Shown piece after piece: positions 26,903 to 35,339 of a stretch of 47,083 nucleotides of DNA. The position numbers and the translations under genes were made by a program. The notes under the pieces are model-generated. The model saw only the letters and a program-made list of their open reading frames with translations, had not been told where the DNA came from and searched no databases. Every line of letters starts with the position of its first letter. The stretch's first letter is position 1. The stretch is taken from assembly GCA_023132255.1 (NCBI GenBank), contig JAGLYK010000006.1, positions 1 to 47,083 on the forward strand. Direction: 5' to 3'. This stretch comes from Candidatus Pacearchaeota archaeon. GTDB lineage: Archaea > Nanobdellota > Nanobdellia > Pacearchaeales > GW2011-AR1.

Positions 26903-28180
26903 TTAAGATTCTCTTACTACAAATTCATTCATTGAACAAAAAGTAGTTCCAAAATCGTCTTTTGAAGTTGCGGAATAAAATACATTCCCTCCAGAATCTC
27001 TTGAAGTTGCATCAACATAATAATATTTTTTCCCGTTGTGAGTTACATAACGCTCTGAACCGCCTAAAGTAATTCCATCAACATAAAGAATCCCGACGAT
27101 TGCGTGATAAGAAGTATAATCATGACAAGGTCCAACTAAATAGTGGGCATCGTAGCCAATTTCTCTTAATAACGCTGTCGCCATAACTGCGCTATCTGCA
27201 CAAAGCCCTTCTTTTTTGACAATTGTTTCCATTGGGAAATTTGCCCAATCTGGTAAAGGTTTATCGAAATTTAGTTTTGTGTAATCATAATTAAAAGAAC
27301 GGGAAAATGCAATAGTCATCATTAATTTATCTGCATCATTATATCCTTCTGCATTTGCTAATTGATTCATTATTTGAGCAACTTCTTCTAATTGCGGGTC
27401 TTTTCGATTAATTAAATTTTCTTTGGGCATATTTTCATAAGATGAAATAACATCTTCACTAATTTTTATTTCAAAATTAAGGTTTTGTGGGAACGGACAA
27501 AATCCCCAAATACAATTTTTTCCATAGTACCAATCATAATTAATGTTGTCTGGCAAATATTCAAAAAGAGGGTGATTGTCATAACCATCTAAAACTGTAT
27601 CTCCATCTGTGTCTGGATTATATCTGTCTGTGCCTTTTTGTATTTCCTCATAATCAAAGAAAGCATCGTTGTCGCTGTCGTCTGGTTCGCAAGAATGCTC
27701 TTGGCTATTACAAGTATAATATTGGGGGCAAGATTTATCTTGATATTTTATATCATTTATACAACAATCAAAAGGACATTCAGGTTTAACACATTTGTTT
27801 AAATTTGCATCACAAACTAAACCATTTGAACAACCAGCATCTATACAACAAGTTTCGCTCGTTTCTCCTTCGTCTTTGTATCCATCTCCACAAACAATTG
27901 TATAACATCCTAAATTATCTGATTTTGTTCTATCAGGAAAACAAATTTGGTCAGATTTACAAACACATTTTGAAGGAGTATTTTGGCAATTTTCTCCTTT
28001 ATTATATTTACAAGAAGCATCCTCTTCAAATAAACTCCAAGAAGATTTTTTTGATTCTTCTCCACTTGTTGTAGAAGAAGAATTGCTTGGTTGATAAATA
28101 AAAAATAAAACAATAAGAAAAACAATAATAACAACACTTCCTGCAATATACCAAATATTATTCTTTTTCTTTTTAGCCAT
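26903..28180 (-). CDS. Membrane-anchored Cys-rich protein with transglutaminase-like domain
   Basis: N-terminal TM, Cys-rich region, EF-hand-like DNDAFFDYEEIQKGTDRYNPDTDGDTVLDG, KEGLCADSAVMATALLREIGYDAHYLVG ... YHAIV. Confidence 0.78.
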   Translation of the reverse strand: MAKKKKNNIWYIAGSVVIIVFLIVLFFIYQPSNSSSTTSGEESKKSSWSLFEEDASCKYNKGENCQNTPSKCVCKSDQICFPDRTKSDNLGCYTIVCGDGYKDEGETSETCCIDAGCSNGLVCDANLNKCVKPECPFDCCINDIKYQDKSCPQYYTCNSQEHSCEPDDSDNDAFFDYEEIQKGTDRYNPDTDGDTVLDGYDNHPLFEYLPDNINYDWYYGKNCIWGFCPFPQNLNFEIKISEDVISSYENMPKENLINRKDPQLEEVAQIMNQLANAEGYNDADKLMMTIAFSRSFNYDYTKLNFDKPLPDWANFPMETIVKKEGLCADSAVMATALLREIGYDAHYLVGPCHDYTSYHAIVGILYVDGITLGGSERYVTHNGKKYYYVDATSRDSGGNVFYSATSKDDFGTTFCSMNEFVVRES

Positions 28181-28315
28181 CTTAAATTAATAGAGAACTA
28201 AAAGTTTAAAAGTTTATCTTTTTCTTTTCTTGGGTTTTCTAAAAATTGTATCTAACTAATTACCAAACTTGATGAGGGCAGTAATAAAATTAAAAGAACT
28301 TAAACCCAAAAATTA

Positions 28316-28891
28316 CTATCTCCAATTCCTTTTAAGACCTTGTCTTTCTTTTATTAAATCTAATAATTTAGAAGTAAACACAAAATCCAAATTATCTAAA
28401 TTTTTCGGATAAAGTGAAATAAACTCAACATCATTTGTTTTATATAATTTCTTTTTATAATCGTAACTTTTGTTTTTATACTCTTTATTGTCTATCATGC
28501 CCCAATATTCAACAAATACTTCAAATTCTGGCAAGAAAAAATCTGGTTCAACCTTGACTGAAAGAAAAGGGATTGTAATACCAAAAAAAGTTTTGTTTAA
28601 TTTAATAACAGGGTGATGACGATAAATTATGTTCTTTCTTTTAAAATAGTTCGCGATAATTTCTTCTTTTTGTGAATCATAATGATTTTTCTTATATGGT
28701 TTGATTATTTCATATTTTCTTTTTGTTTCTCCTATAAATACTAAAATTGAAAATATTATAAATAAGTAACCAAACCCTTTAATTGCTTCTATCAAATCTT
28801 TTTGTTTTGAAAAAACCATTAACAAACCTATAAGAAAAAAGAATATTGCTCCTTGCTGTCTTGTTGAAAGTATTTTAAGGAATTTTCCCAT
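28316..28891 (-). CDS. Membrane-anchored PD-(D/E)XK-nuclease-like protein
   Basis: Two N-terminal TM segments; VEPDFFLPEFEVFVEYWGM...YDYKKKLYKTNDVEFISLYP. Confidence 0.5.
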   Translation of the reverse strand: MGKFLKILSTRQQGAIFFFLIGLLMVFSKQKDLIEAIKGFGYLFIIFSILVFIGETKRKYEIIKPYKKNHYDSQKEEIIANYFKRKNIIYRHHPVIKLNKTFFGITIPFLSVKVEPDFFLPEFEVFVEYWGMIDNKEYKNKSYDYKKKLYKTNDVEFISLYPKNLDNLDFVFTSKLLDLIKERQGLKRNWR

Positions 28892-29053
28892 GTTATTTTG
28901 TTATATTTTTGATTATATAAATTTATTGAAATGAATTTCAATTTGTATTTACTTTAACCTCAAAATAATTTCTTCTTCCACCACCAACAAATATAATAAT
29001 TCTAAACACTTCTAAATAATATGGTAATTAAAAGAAAAACCTTAAATGCCTTT

Positions 29054-29198
29054 CATGCGACTTCCATGAGTGTTATAAAAAGTCGCACACCTGAACAAAA
29101 AGAGAAGGTTAAGCCGAGCGATTTCGTGGTAGGGACAAATGAAAATAAATCCCCCGTGCGAAGTCGGGAGTTAAGGAAACCGCAGGTGTCCTCGCATG
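29054..29198 (+). promoter_or_regulatory. Candidate structured 5' leader RNA (leader copy 2), interrupted by a mobile-like hairpin core
   Basis: Stem GCGACTT(29057-29063)/AAGTCGC(29080-29086); ACACCTG(29087-29093)/CAGGTGT(29183-29189) covering the SD; insert 29114-29170 flanked by TTAAG. Confidence 0.7.
29114..29170 (+). repeat. 57-nt hairpin core, homologous to minus-strand 6580-6638
   Basis: CGAGCGATTTCGTGGTAGGGA...AAAATAAAT..CCCGTGYGAAGTCGGGAG shared; TTAAG at 29109-29113 and 29171-29175. Confidence 0.72.
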
Positions 29199-29654
29199 GA
29201 TAAATTCCTTGAAAATCTTGAAGAAGCACACAAGATAATCTCCATTGCTGACCACATGCTTTATGTAACCTTTCCTTTGATTCAAGACAAAAAACTTTTG
29301 TTAAAAATTCTACTAGACACAAAAATTGCAATTTCCAAGTGCATTAGTTCTGTCCTCCAATACGAATATCTTTACAAAAGAATAAAACTTTGCAATGACC
29401 CAAAAACAAATTTCAGGACATTTACAGAAAAATGTGCCAAGAGATATAATATTACAGAACAAGAAATTAGATTAATCGCGGAATTATTTGATGTTGTAGA
29501 AGAGCATAAAAAAAGTTCAATGGAATTTATGAAAAATGAAAAAATTGTAATTCTTTCCCAAAATTTACAGCAAAAAATAGTAACAATTGAAAAAGTCAAG
29601 GAATTTTTAATATTAGCAAAAAATATTTTGGAAAAAATTAAAAAAACAGTTTAA
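29196..29654 (+). CDS. All-helical protein, possibly HEPN-like
   Basis: LENLEEAHKIISIADHMLYVTFPLIQDKKLLLKILLDTKIAISKCIS; shares N-terminal pattern with 29842..30282. Confidence 0.6.
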   Translation: MDKFLENLEEAHKIISIADHMLYVTFPLIQDKKLLLKILLDTKIAISKCISSVLQYEYLYKRIKLCNDPKTNFRTFTEKCAKRYNITEQEIRLIAELFDVVEEHKKSSMEFMKNEKIVILSQNLQQKIVTIEKVKEFLILAKNILEKIKKTV

Positions 29655-29747
29655 AGAGAACTTTTTCCTGTAACTTTGCTCTTTTGTTTTTGTGAAGTTG
29701 CCTAGTAAACCTTTTGTGTTGTTGTTTATCCTGAATTCTTAGGAAAT

Positions 29748-29777
29748 CAACTTTGCAAAAATAGAATAGCAAAGTTG
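29748..29777. promoter_or_regulatory. Perfect 9-bp inverted repeat upstream of a TATA-like element
   Basis: CAACTTTGC-12 nt-GCAAAGTTG followed by AAATATAAAAAG. Confidence 0.5.
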
Positions 29778-29841
29778 CCTAAAGATAAATATAAAAAGCC
29801 TCTGTTCCTAATGGGGTATAGTTCTAATTCATTAGATTAAC

Positions 29842-30282
29842 ATGGAAGAAATAATTCAGGAAAAAATAAGTGCAGACCATCTCCTTTATGTTAGCTTAAA
29901 ATATACAAAAACCTGTGATGTGATACTAAACCTCATTCGAAGGTGGAGGAGAATGATTGAAGTGAGTATCAACGAAATATTAAAACACGCCGAGAAAAAA
30001 AAGAAAATATCTTCAGTTCCTTTGAATCCCATAGGAAAAATAGAAGAGGTAAAAAAATTATTCAAGAAGAATAAAGATTTCTTGCAAGTCATAGAAATGT
30101 ATGAGATGTTCAGAAAAATTGAAGAATTAAAAAAAGAACGAACAGGCGAGTTCAGGAAAAACGTTAACTTGAAAATATTTTACAGAGGGAAAGAAATAAA
30201 TGTAAATTTGGAACAACTAAAAATATATGCAGAAATGTTGGAAAAGTTTATAAGTACAACAAAGCAATTTCTTCTATTATAA
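29842..30282 (+). CDS. All-helical protein, paralogue-like to 29196..29654
   Basis: ISADHLLYVSLKYTKTCDVILNLIRRWRRMIEVSINEIL. Confidence 0.6.
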   Translation: MEEIIQEKISADHLLYVSLKYTKTCDVILNLIRRWRRMIEVSINEILKHAEKKKKISSVPLNPIGKIEEVKKLFKKNKDFLQVIEMYEMFRKIEELKKERTGEFRKNVNLKIFYRGKEINVNLEQLKIYAEMLEKFISTTKQFLLL

Positions 30283-30299
30283 AGATTATATTCTTTAAA

Positions 30300-31076
30300 A
30301 TGTCAAAAATAATTGTCATTACATCTGGTAAAGGGGGTGTTGGAAAAACTACCTCTGCAATAAATCTAGGAGCAGCCATAAATTATTTTGGTAAAGACTC
30401 ATTAATTATCGACGGAAATCTCTCCACACCAAACATTGGAATCCATTTAAATTCCCCAGAAGTCCCGATAAATCTAAACCATGTGTTGTTAAATAAAGCA
30501 GAACCTTTCGAGGCTGTTTATGAACATGAATCAGGAATAAAAATCATGCCCTCATCTTTATCAATAAAAGAACTGAAAAAAATACAGCCAAAAAAAATAA
30601 AAGATTTTAAAAAAGATTTTAAGGAACTTTCAGAATATATTATTATTGACAGTGCTGCAGGACTTGGCGATGAAGCAATATCTGCAATTGAAATAGCTGA
30701 TGAATTAATAGTAGTTACAAATCCTGAAATGCCTGCAATCACTGACGCATTAAAAACAATCAAGATTGCAGAGCAGTTAAAAAAACCAGTCAAAGGAGTG
30801 ATAATAACAAGAGTCAAAAAAAATAAAATAGAAATGCCCCCTGAAACAGTAAAAGAAATGCTGGAAACCCCTGTTCTTGGAATGGTTCCGGAAGACATAG
30901 ATATTCAAAAATCCTTAAGTCTGCGGGACACTGTTGTCCATACTTTTCCAAAAAGCAAGTCAGCAAGAGCATACAAGGAAATTGCAGCAAGAATTTTAGA
31001 TGTAGAATATGATTCTAAAAAAGACAGGGAAAAATTAATTAAAAGAGTTCTTCAAAAGCTGGGATTAAGTAGTTAA
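30300..31076 (+). CDS. MinD/ParA-family ATPase
   Basis: ITSGKGGVGKTTSAINLGAA deviant Walker A; IIIDSAAGLGDEAI. Confidence 0.93.
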   Translation: MSKIIVITSGKGGVGKTTSAINLGAAINYFGKDSLIIDGNLSTPNIGIHLNSPEVPINLNHVLLNKAEPFEAVYEHESGIKIMPSSLSIKELKKIQPKKIKDFKKDFKELSEYIIIDSAAGLGDEAISAIEIADELIVVTNPEMPAITDALKTIKIAEQLKKPVKGVIITRVKKNKIEMPPETVKEMLETPVLGMVPEDIDIQKSLSLRDTVVHTFPKSKSARAYKEIAARILDVEYDSKKDREKLIKRVLQKLGLSS

Positions 31077-31412
31077 TCACTTGATTTTACTACCAACTTC
31101 AACATCTTTATCTGGTTTAATTAATTTGACTTTTGATTCATCGTTGCTAACAGAAGCTAAAACCATTCCCTGACTTTCAATTCCCCGCAATTTCCGAGGA
31201 GCAAGATTTACAAACAAAATTATTTTTTTACCAACTAATTCTTCTTTTGAATAATAAGCTTTTAAACCAGCACAAACAGTTCTTTTTTCAGAACCAATAT
31301 CCACAAAAAGTTTGAAAAGTTTGTCAGCACCTTTAATGTTTTCAACTTCCAAAATTTTTCCAACTCTTAAGTCAAGTTTTTCCCAATCTTCAAAATTAAT
31401 TATGTTTTCCAT
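31077..31412 (-). CDS. Stand-alone tRNA-binding (MetRS beta-like) domain protein
   Basis: DLRVGKILEVENIKGADKLFKLFVDIG...VNLAPRKLRGIESQGMVLA. Confidence 0.9.
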   Translation of the reverse strand: MENIINFEDWEKLDLRVGKILEVENIKGADKLFKLFVDIGSEKRTVCAGLKAYYSKEELVGKKIILFVNLAPRKLRGIESQGMVLASVSNDESKVKLIKPDKDVEVGSKIK

Positions 31413-31619
31413 TTAAACAAACACCCCATAATATTTAAGAGATATTAATGGCTCTAATCTCGGAACATGATCTCTTTGAATTTTTTGAAAACCATTATCT
31501 TGTGAATAAAGTCTTTTCAAATACCTTATTTCTATTCCCTCTTTATTAACTTCTTTTTCTAATTTTTTTAAGGATGAATTAAAATTCAGAGAATTTTCGC
31601 TTTCTAATTCTTTTTTCAT
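31413..31619 (-). CDS. Hypothetical small protein between metG and its beta subunit
   Basis: MKKELESENSLNFNSSLKKLEKEVNKEGIEI...; internal start avoids overlap with metG. Confidence 0.5.
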   Translation of the reverse strand: MKKELESENSLNFNSSLKKLEKEVNKEGIEIRYLKRLYSQDNGFQKIQRDHVPRLEPLISLKYYGVFV

Positions 31620-31620
31620 T

Positions 31621-33078
31621 TCATATTTTCTTAAAAAGAATTTCACTCTTTTTAATCTTTGTTGCACTAAACTGCTTTTTAATTTTTTCGGCACTTTCCG
31701 GAATAAATGGCCAAAGCAAATCAGCAATTTTTAAGATTGACTCTTTTAATTCATAAAGAACTTTTTTATCTCTAGTTTCCCACGGCTTTTTATTCTGAAC
31801 ATATTCATTACAAATATCAATAAAACTAAAAATTTCATTTAATACTTTATCAAATTCATAATTCTCAAAAAGTTTTTCAATTTTTGCCTCATTTAATTTT
31901 TTTAATAATTTATTTTTGCCCCCGAATACTCCATCCTGCATATCAAGGGGTACACCCTTGGGTGCAGATTTACTAATTCCAAATTTTTCAATAAGTCCGG
32001 AAACCCTTGAAACCAAGTTCCCTAATTTATTCGCGAGTTCATTATTATGCCTATCAATCAAAGCTTGCTCTGAAAAATCTCCGTCATCCCCAAAAGGCGT
32101 TTCTCTTAAAAGAAAATACCTGATTGAATCAACATTTCCGGTAATAGATATTAATTCATTCACATTGATTACTTTCCCTCGCGACTTTGAAATTTTCTTT
32201 TTATTAAATGTCCAGTATCCGTGAACAAAAATAGTTTTAGGGAGTTTGATTCCAGCAGACATTAACATAGTTGGCCAGATAACAACATGAAACCACATGA
32301 TATCTTTAGCAACAATATGCAAATCAGCGGGCCAAAATTTTGAAAATTTTTTATCATCTTTTAAATAACCAACCCCAGTAAGATAATTCAAAAGTGCATC
32401 AAACCAAACATAAGAAATATGTTTGTTATCAAAAGGCAATTTAATCCCCCAATTAAAACTTGTTCTTGAAATACTTAAATCCTGCAAATCCTCTAAACGA
32501 TTAATAATTTCTTTAACCCGAAACTTAGGCAATATAAAGTTAGGATTATCTTTATACAATTTTAAAAGCTTCTTTTTATATTTTGATAATTTAAAAAAAT
32601 AACTTTTTTCTTTTAATTTTTCTGCTTTTGTTTTATGTATTGGGCAACATCCATCAACTAAATCTCTTTCAGTATAATATGCCTCGCAACCCGTGCAATA
32701 AAGTCCCTCATATTCTCCCAAATAAATATCTCCTTTATCAAAAACTTTCTGCAGAATTTTTAAAACAACTTTTTCATGATCTTTTTCTGTTGTTCGAATA
32801 AACCGGTCATAATCAATATTTAGTTTTTTCCACGCATTCTTGAACTCAGGAACTAATTCATCAACAAACTCCTTTGGATTTTTTGTTTTTTTCTTAGCAG
32901 CAGTTTCAATTTTTTTCCCATGCTCGTCAGTTCCTGTCAAATAAAAAACATCTTCTCCTTTGAGTTTATGCCCCCTGGCAATTACATCGCCAACTATGGT
33001 TGTGTATGCGTGGCCCACATGCGGGATATCATTTGGATAATATATCGGGGTTGTAACATAAAATTTTTTCCTTGCCAT
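31621..33078 (-). CDS. metG: Methionyl-tRNA synthetase, catalytic subunit
   Basis: YVTTPIYYPNDIPHVGHAYT, CTGCEAYYTERDLVDGCCPIHK, KKISKSRGKVI. Confidence 0.95.
   Translation of the reverse strand: MARKKFYVTTPIYYPNDIPHVGHAYTTIVGDVIARGHKLKGEDVFYLTGTDEHGKKIETAAKKKTKNPKEFVDELVPEFKNAWKKLNIDYDRFIRTTEKDHEKVVLKILQKVFDKGDIYLGEYEGLYCTGCEAYYTERDLVDGCCPIHKTKAEKLKEKSYFFKLSKYKKKLLKLYKDNPNFILPKFRVKEIINRLEDLQDLSISRTSFNWGIKLPFDNKHISYVWFDALLNYLTGVGYLKDDKKFSKFWPADLHIVAKDIMWFHVVIWPTMLMSAGIKLPKTIFVHGYWTFNKKKISKSRGKVINVNELISITGNVDSIRYFLLRETPFGDDGDFSEQALIDRHNNELANKLGNLVSRVSGLIEKFGISKSAPKGVPLDMQDGVFGGKNKLLKKLNEAKIEKLFENYEFDKVLNEIFSFIDICNEYVQNKKPWETRDKKVLYELKESILKIADLLWPFIPESAEKIKKQFSATKIKKSEILFKKI
31913..31967 (-). 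repeat. ORF-embedded palindromic element, copy D (in metG)
   Basis: Minus-strand CTGCACCCAAGGGTGTACCCCTTGATATGCAGG...GGGGGCAAAAAT; hairpin CAAGGG-TGTAC-CCCTTG. Confidence 0.6.
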
Positions 33079-33153
33079 AAATAAAATACAATTACAAGAT
33101 ATAAAAAACTAACTAAAAACATTTATTAACAATAATTACTGATTAAATTAAAG

Positions 33154-34530
33154 ATGGTGGGTAAAAAACAAGAGGAAAAATTAAAGAAAAAAGCAAGAAG
33201 GCACAGCATTGCAGAAGGGATTTTCGCTTCAGCTAAAAATTCATTTGGGCATTATTATGTTTCTCCATTTGCAATAGCAATTAATTCAAGTTCATCGTTT
33301 GTTGCCATGATAAGTGCTGTTAGCGGATTGCTTGGTCCTCTAAGCCAAATGTTTGGTTCAAGACTCCCTGAAAAATTTTCCAGGAAAAAAATACTTCTTA
33401 AAACAATTTTCATTGAATCATTAATGTGGCTGCCGTTTGTTGCAATCGCGGTTTTATTTTACAAAGGAATTTTATTAGAATCACTTCCAATTTTAGTTTT
33501 ATTTTCTTTTGCATTGTATATAATTGCAGGAAATCTCGGCTACCCTGCATGGTTCTCATGGATGGGCGACATTGTTGAAAAAAAACACCGAGGAAGATGG
33601 TTCTCAAAAAGAAATTTATTAACAGGTTTTGTTTCAGTAGTTTTAGCAATCTCTGCAGCACTTTTCTTGGATTATTTTGAAAAAAATAATTGGGTAATGT
33701 TTGGGTTTATGATTTTATTTTCATTGGCACTTTTAAGCAGACTAATCTCCTGGAAAATTTTTCACAAACAATACGAACCAAAAATGAAATTAAAAAAAGG
33801 CTACTACTTCTCACTCTGGGATTTTTTGATTAACTCTAATAAAAACAACTTTGGAAAACTTGCATTATTTAGATTTTTCTTCACTTTTACAGTTGCAATT
33901 TCAACTCCTCTTTTAGTAGTTTATTTATTAAGACATTTGAATTTTTCATACACTTTATATATGATAATAATTTTTTCCGGCACAACACTTTCATTAATTA
34001 CTTTAGAGCTGTGGGGGAAATTTGCAGACAGATATGGCAATTACAAAGCCCTCTGCATCGCAGCATCAATGACCCCTTTTGTCCCGATATTATGGATTTT
34101 AAATTCAAATCCCCTTTATCTGATTTTCATACCCTCTGCAATAAACGGAATTGCATGGGCGGGAATTTACCTCGCTGAAAAAAATTTTATATATGATAAT
34201 GTAAATAATGAAAAAAGAGGTCTTGCGATTTCTTATTACAATATTTTCTGGGGTGTTGGGACTTTTTTAGGGGCATTACTCGGAGCATTTTTAATAAAAA
34301 TTTTAAACACTGATTTCATACAGCCAATAACCTTAATTTTCATCATCGGTGCAGTCGCAAGAGGAATTTCTTTACTTTGGTGGCTTCCAAAAATGAGAGA
34401 AACAAGAAAAACAAAAAAATTCACAAATTCAAAAGCATTCAACGAAATTATCCTAAAAGAATCTGTTCCGACAATTAATAAAGAAGTCCATGAAATAATG
34501 CATATAAGAAAATATTTAGATTTCATATAA
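33154..34530 (+). CDS. Major facilitator superfamily transporter
   Basis: About 12 TM segments, MFS-like architecture. Confidence 0.8.
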   Translation: MVGKKQEEKLKKKARRHSIAEGIFASAKNSFGHYYVSPFAIAINSSSSFVAMISAVSGLLGPLSQMFGSRLPEKFSRKKILLKTIFIESLMWLPFVAIAVLFYKGILLESLPILVLFSFALYIIAGNLGYPAWFSWMGDIVEKKHRGRWFSKRNLLTGFVSVVLAISAALFLDYFEKNNWVMFGFMILFSLALLSRLISWKIFHKQYEPKMKLKKGYYFSLWDFLINSNKNNFGKLALFRFFFTFTVAISTPLLVVYLLRHLNFSYTLYMIIIFSGTTLSLITLELWGKFADRYGNYKALCIAASMTPFVPILWILNSNPLYLIFIPSAINGIAWAGIYLAEKNFIYDNVNNEKRGLAISYYNIFWGVGTFLGALLGAFLIKILNTDFIQPITLIFIIGAVARGISLLWWLPKMRETRKTKKFTNSKAFNEIILKESVPTINKEVHEIMHIRKYLDFI

Positions 34531-34564
34531 AAAATTATTTAAACTACTAAAATTACATTTTAAT

Positions 34565-35212
34565 ATGTTCAAAAAAAAATTATGTAAAAACTGCGGAAAT
34601 AAAATAAGTAATAAGTATGAATTTTGTCCTTATTGCGGAAACTCTTTTAATGAAAACTCTGGAGATTGGGGCATGTTAGGAAAAACAGATACAATAAATG
34701 AATTTGAGCAATTTTCTAATTCTTTGCTTGGTGGAATTGGAGGAAAGATAATTGGAGGAATGTTGGGTAAAACACTTAAAATGTTAGAGCGGGAAATACA
34801 AAAAGAATTTCATCAAAATTCAGCACCAAGAACAAATTTTGAACTGATAATAAATGGCAAGAGAATTGACCCAAAGCATATTAAGGTGGCACAGCCAATG
34901 CAGGTTGTCAAAAAACCAAGAAAATTTCTTCCAAATATTTCAAATGAATCTCTCAAAAAAATTTCAGGATTGCCAAAAAAAGAACCTCTGACAAATATCA
35001 GGAGATTAGCAGACAGAGTGATTTATGAAATTAATATGCCTGGGGTAAATTCAGTAAATGACATTTCAATAATTAAACTTGAGAGCAGCATTGAGATAAA
35101 AGCCCTTGCAGATAAAAAAGCTTATTTCAAAGTAATCCCAATAAATCTTCCAATAGTAAATTATACATTCTTAGAAGGAAAATTAGTTCTTGAGTTTGGG
35201 ATTAGGAATTGA
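34565..35212 (+). CDS. Zinc-ribbon + HSP20/alpha-crystallin-like protein
   Basis: CKNCGNKISNKYEFCPYCGN; RVIYEINMPGVNSVNDISIIKLESSIEIKAL. Confidence 0.7.
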   Translation: MFKKKLCKNCGNKISNKYEFCPYCGNSFNENSGDWGMLGKTDTINEFEQFSNSLLGGIGGKIIGGMLGKTLKMLEREIQKEFHQNSAPRTNFELIINGKRIDPKHIKVAQPMQVVKKPRKFLPNISNESLKKISGLPKKEPLTNIRRLADRVIYEINMPGVNSVNDISIIKLESSIEIKALADKKAYFKVIPINLPIVNYTFLEGKLVLEFGIRN

Positions 35213-35254
35213 GCAACAAAACTTATAAATAACTTAATTCTTTGAATTTTATCT

Positions 35255-35328
35255 GAGCCTGTAGTTCAGTCTGGCAGAACGCTGCTCTGATAAGGCAGAG
35301 GTCCACGGTTCAAATCCGTGCAGGCTCA
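35255..35328 (+). tRNA. tRNA-Ile (anticodon GAT)
   Basis: GAGCCTGTAGTTCAGTCTGGCAGAACGCTGCTCTGATAAGGCAGAGGTCCACGGTTCAAATCCGTGCAGGCTCA folds as cloverleaf. Confidence 0.95.
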
Positions 35329-35339
35329 TATGTTTTAAT

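Noticed and set aside
29021-29203. 60-aa ORF across the leader RNA
   Set aside because: Coincides with a structured element aligned at RNA/DNA level to 4954-5040; no protein-like composition
29053-29331. Minus-strand 92-aa ORF
   Set aside because: Antisense to the leader and the 29196 gene; spurious
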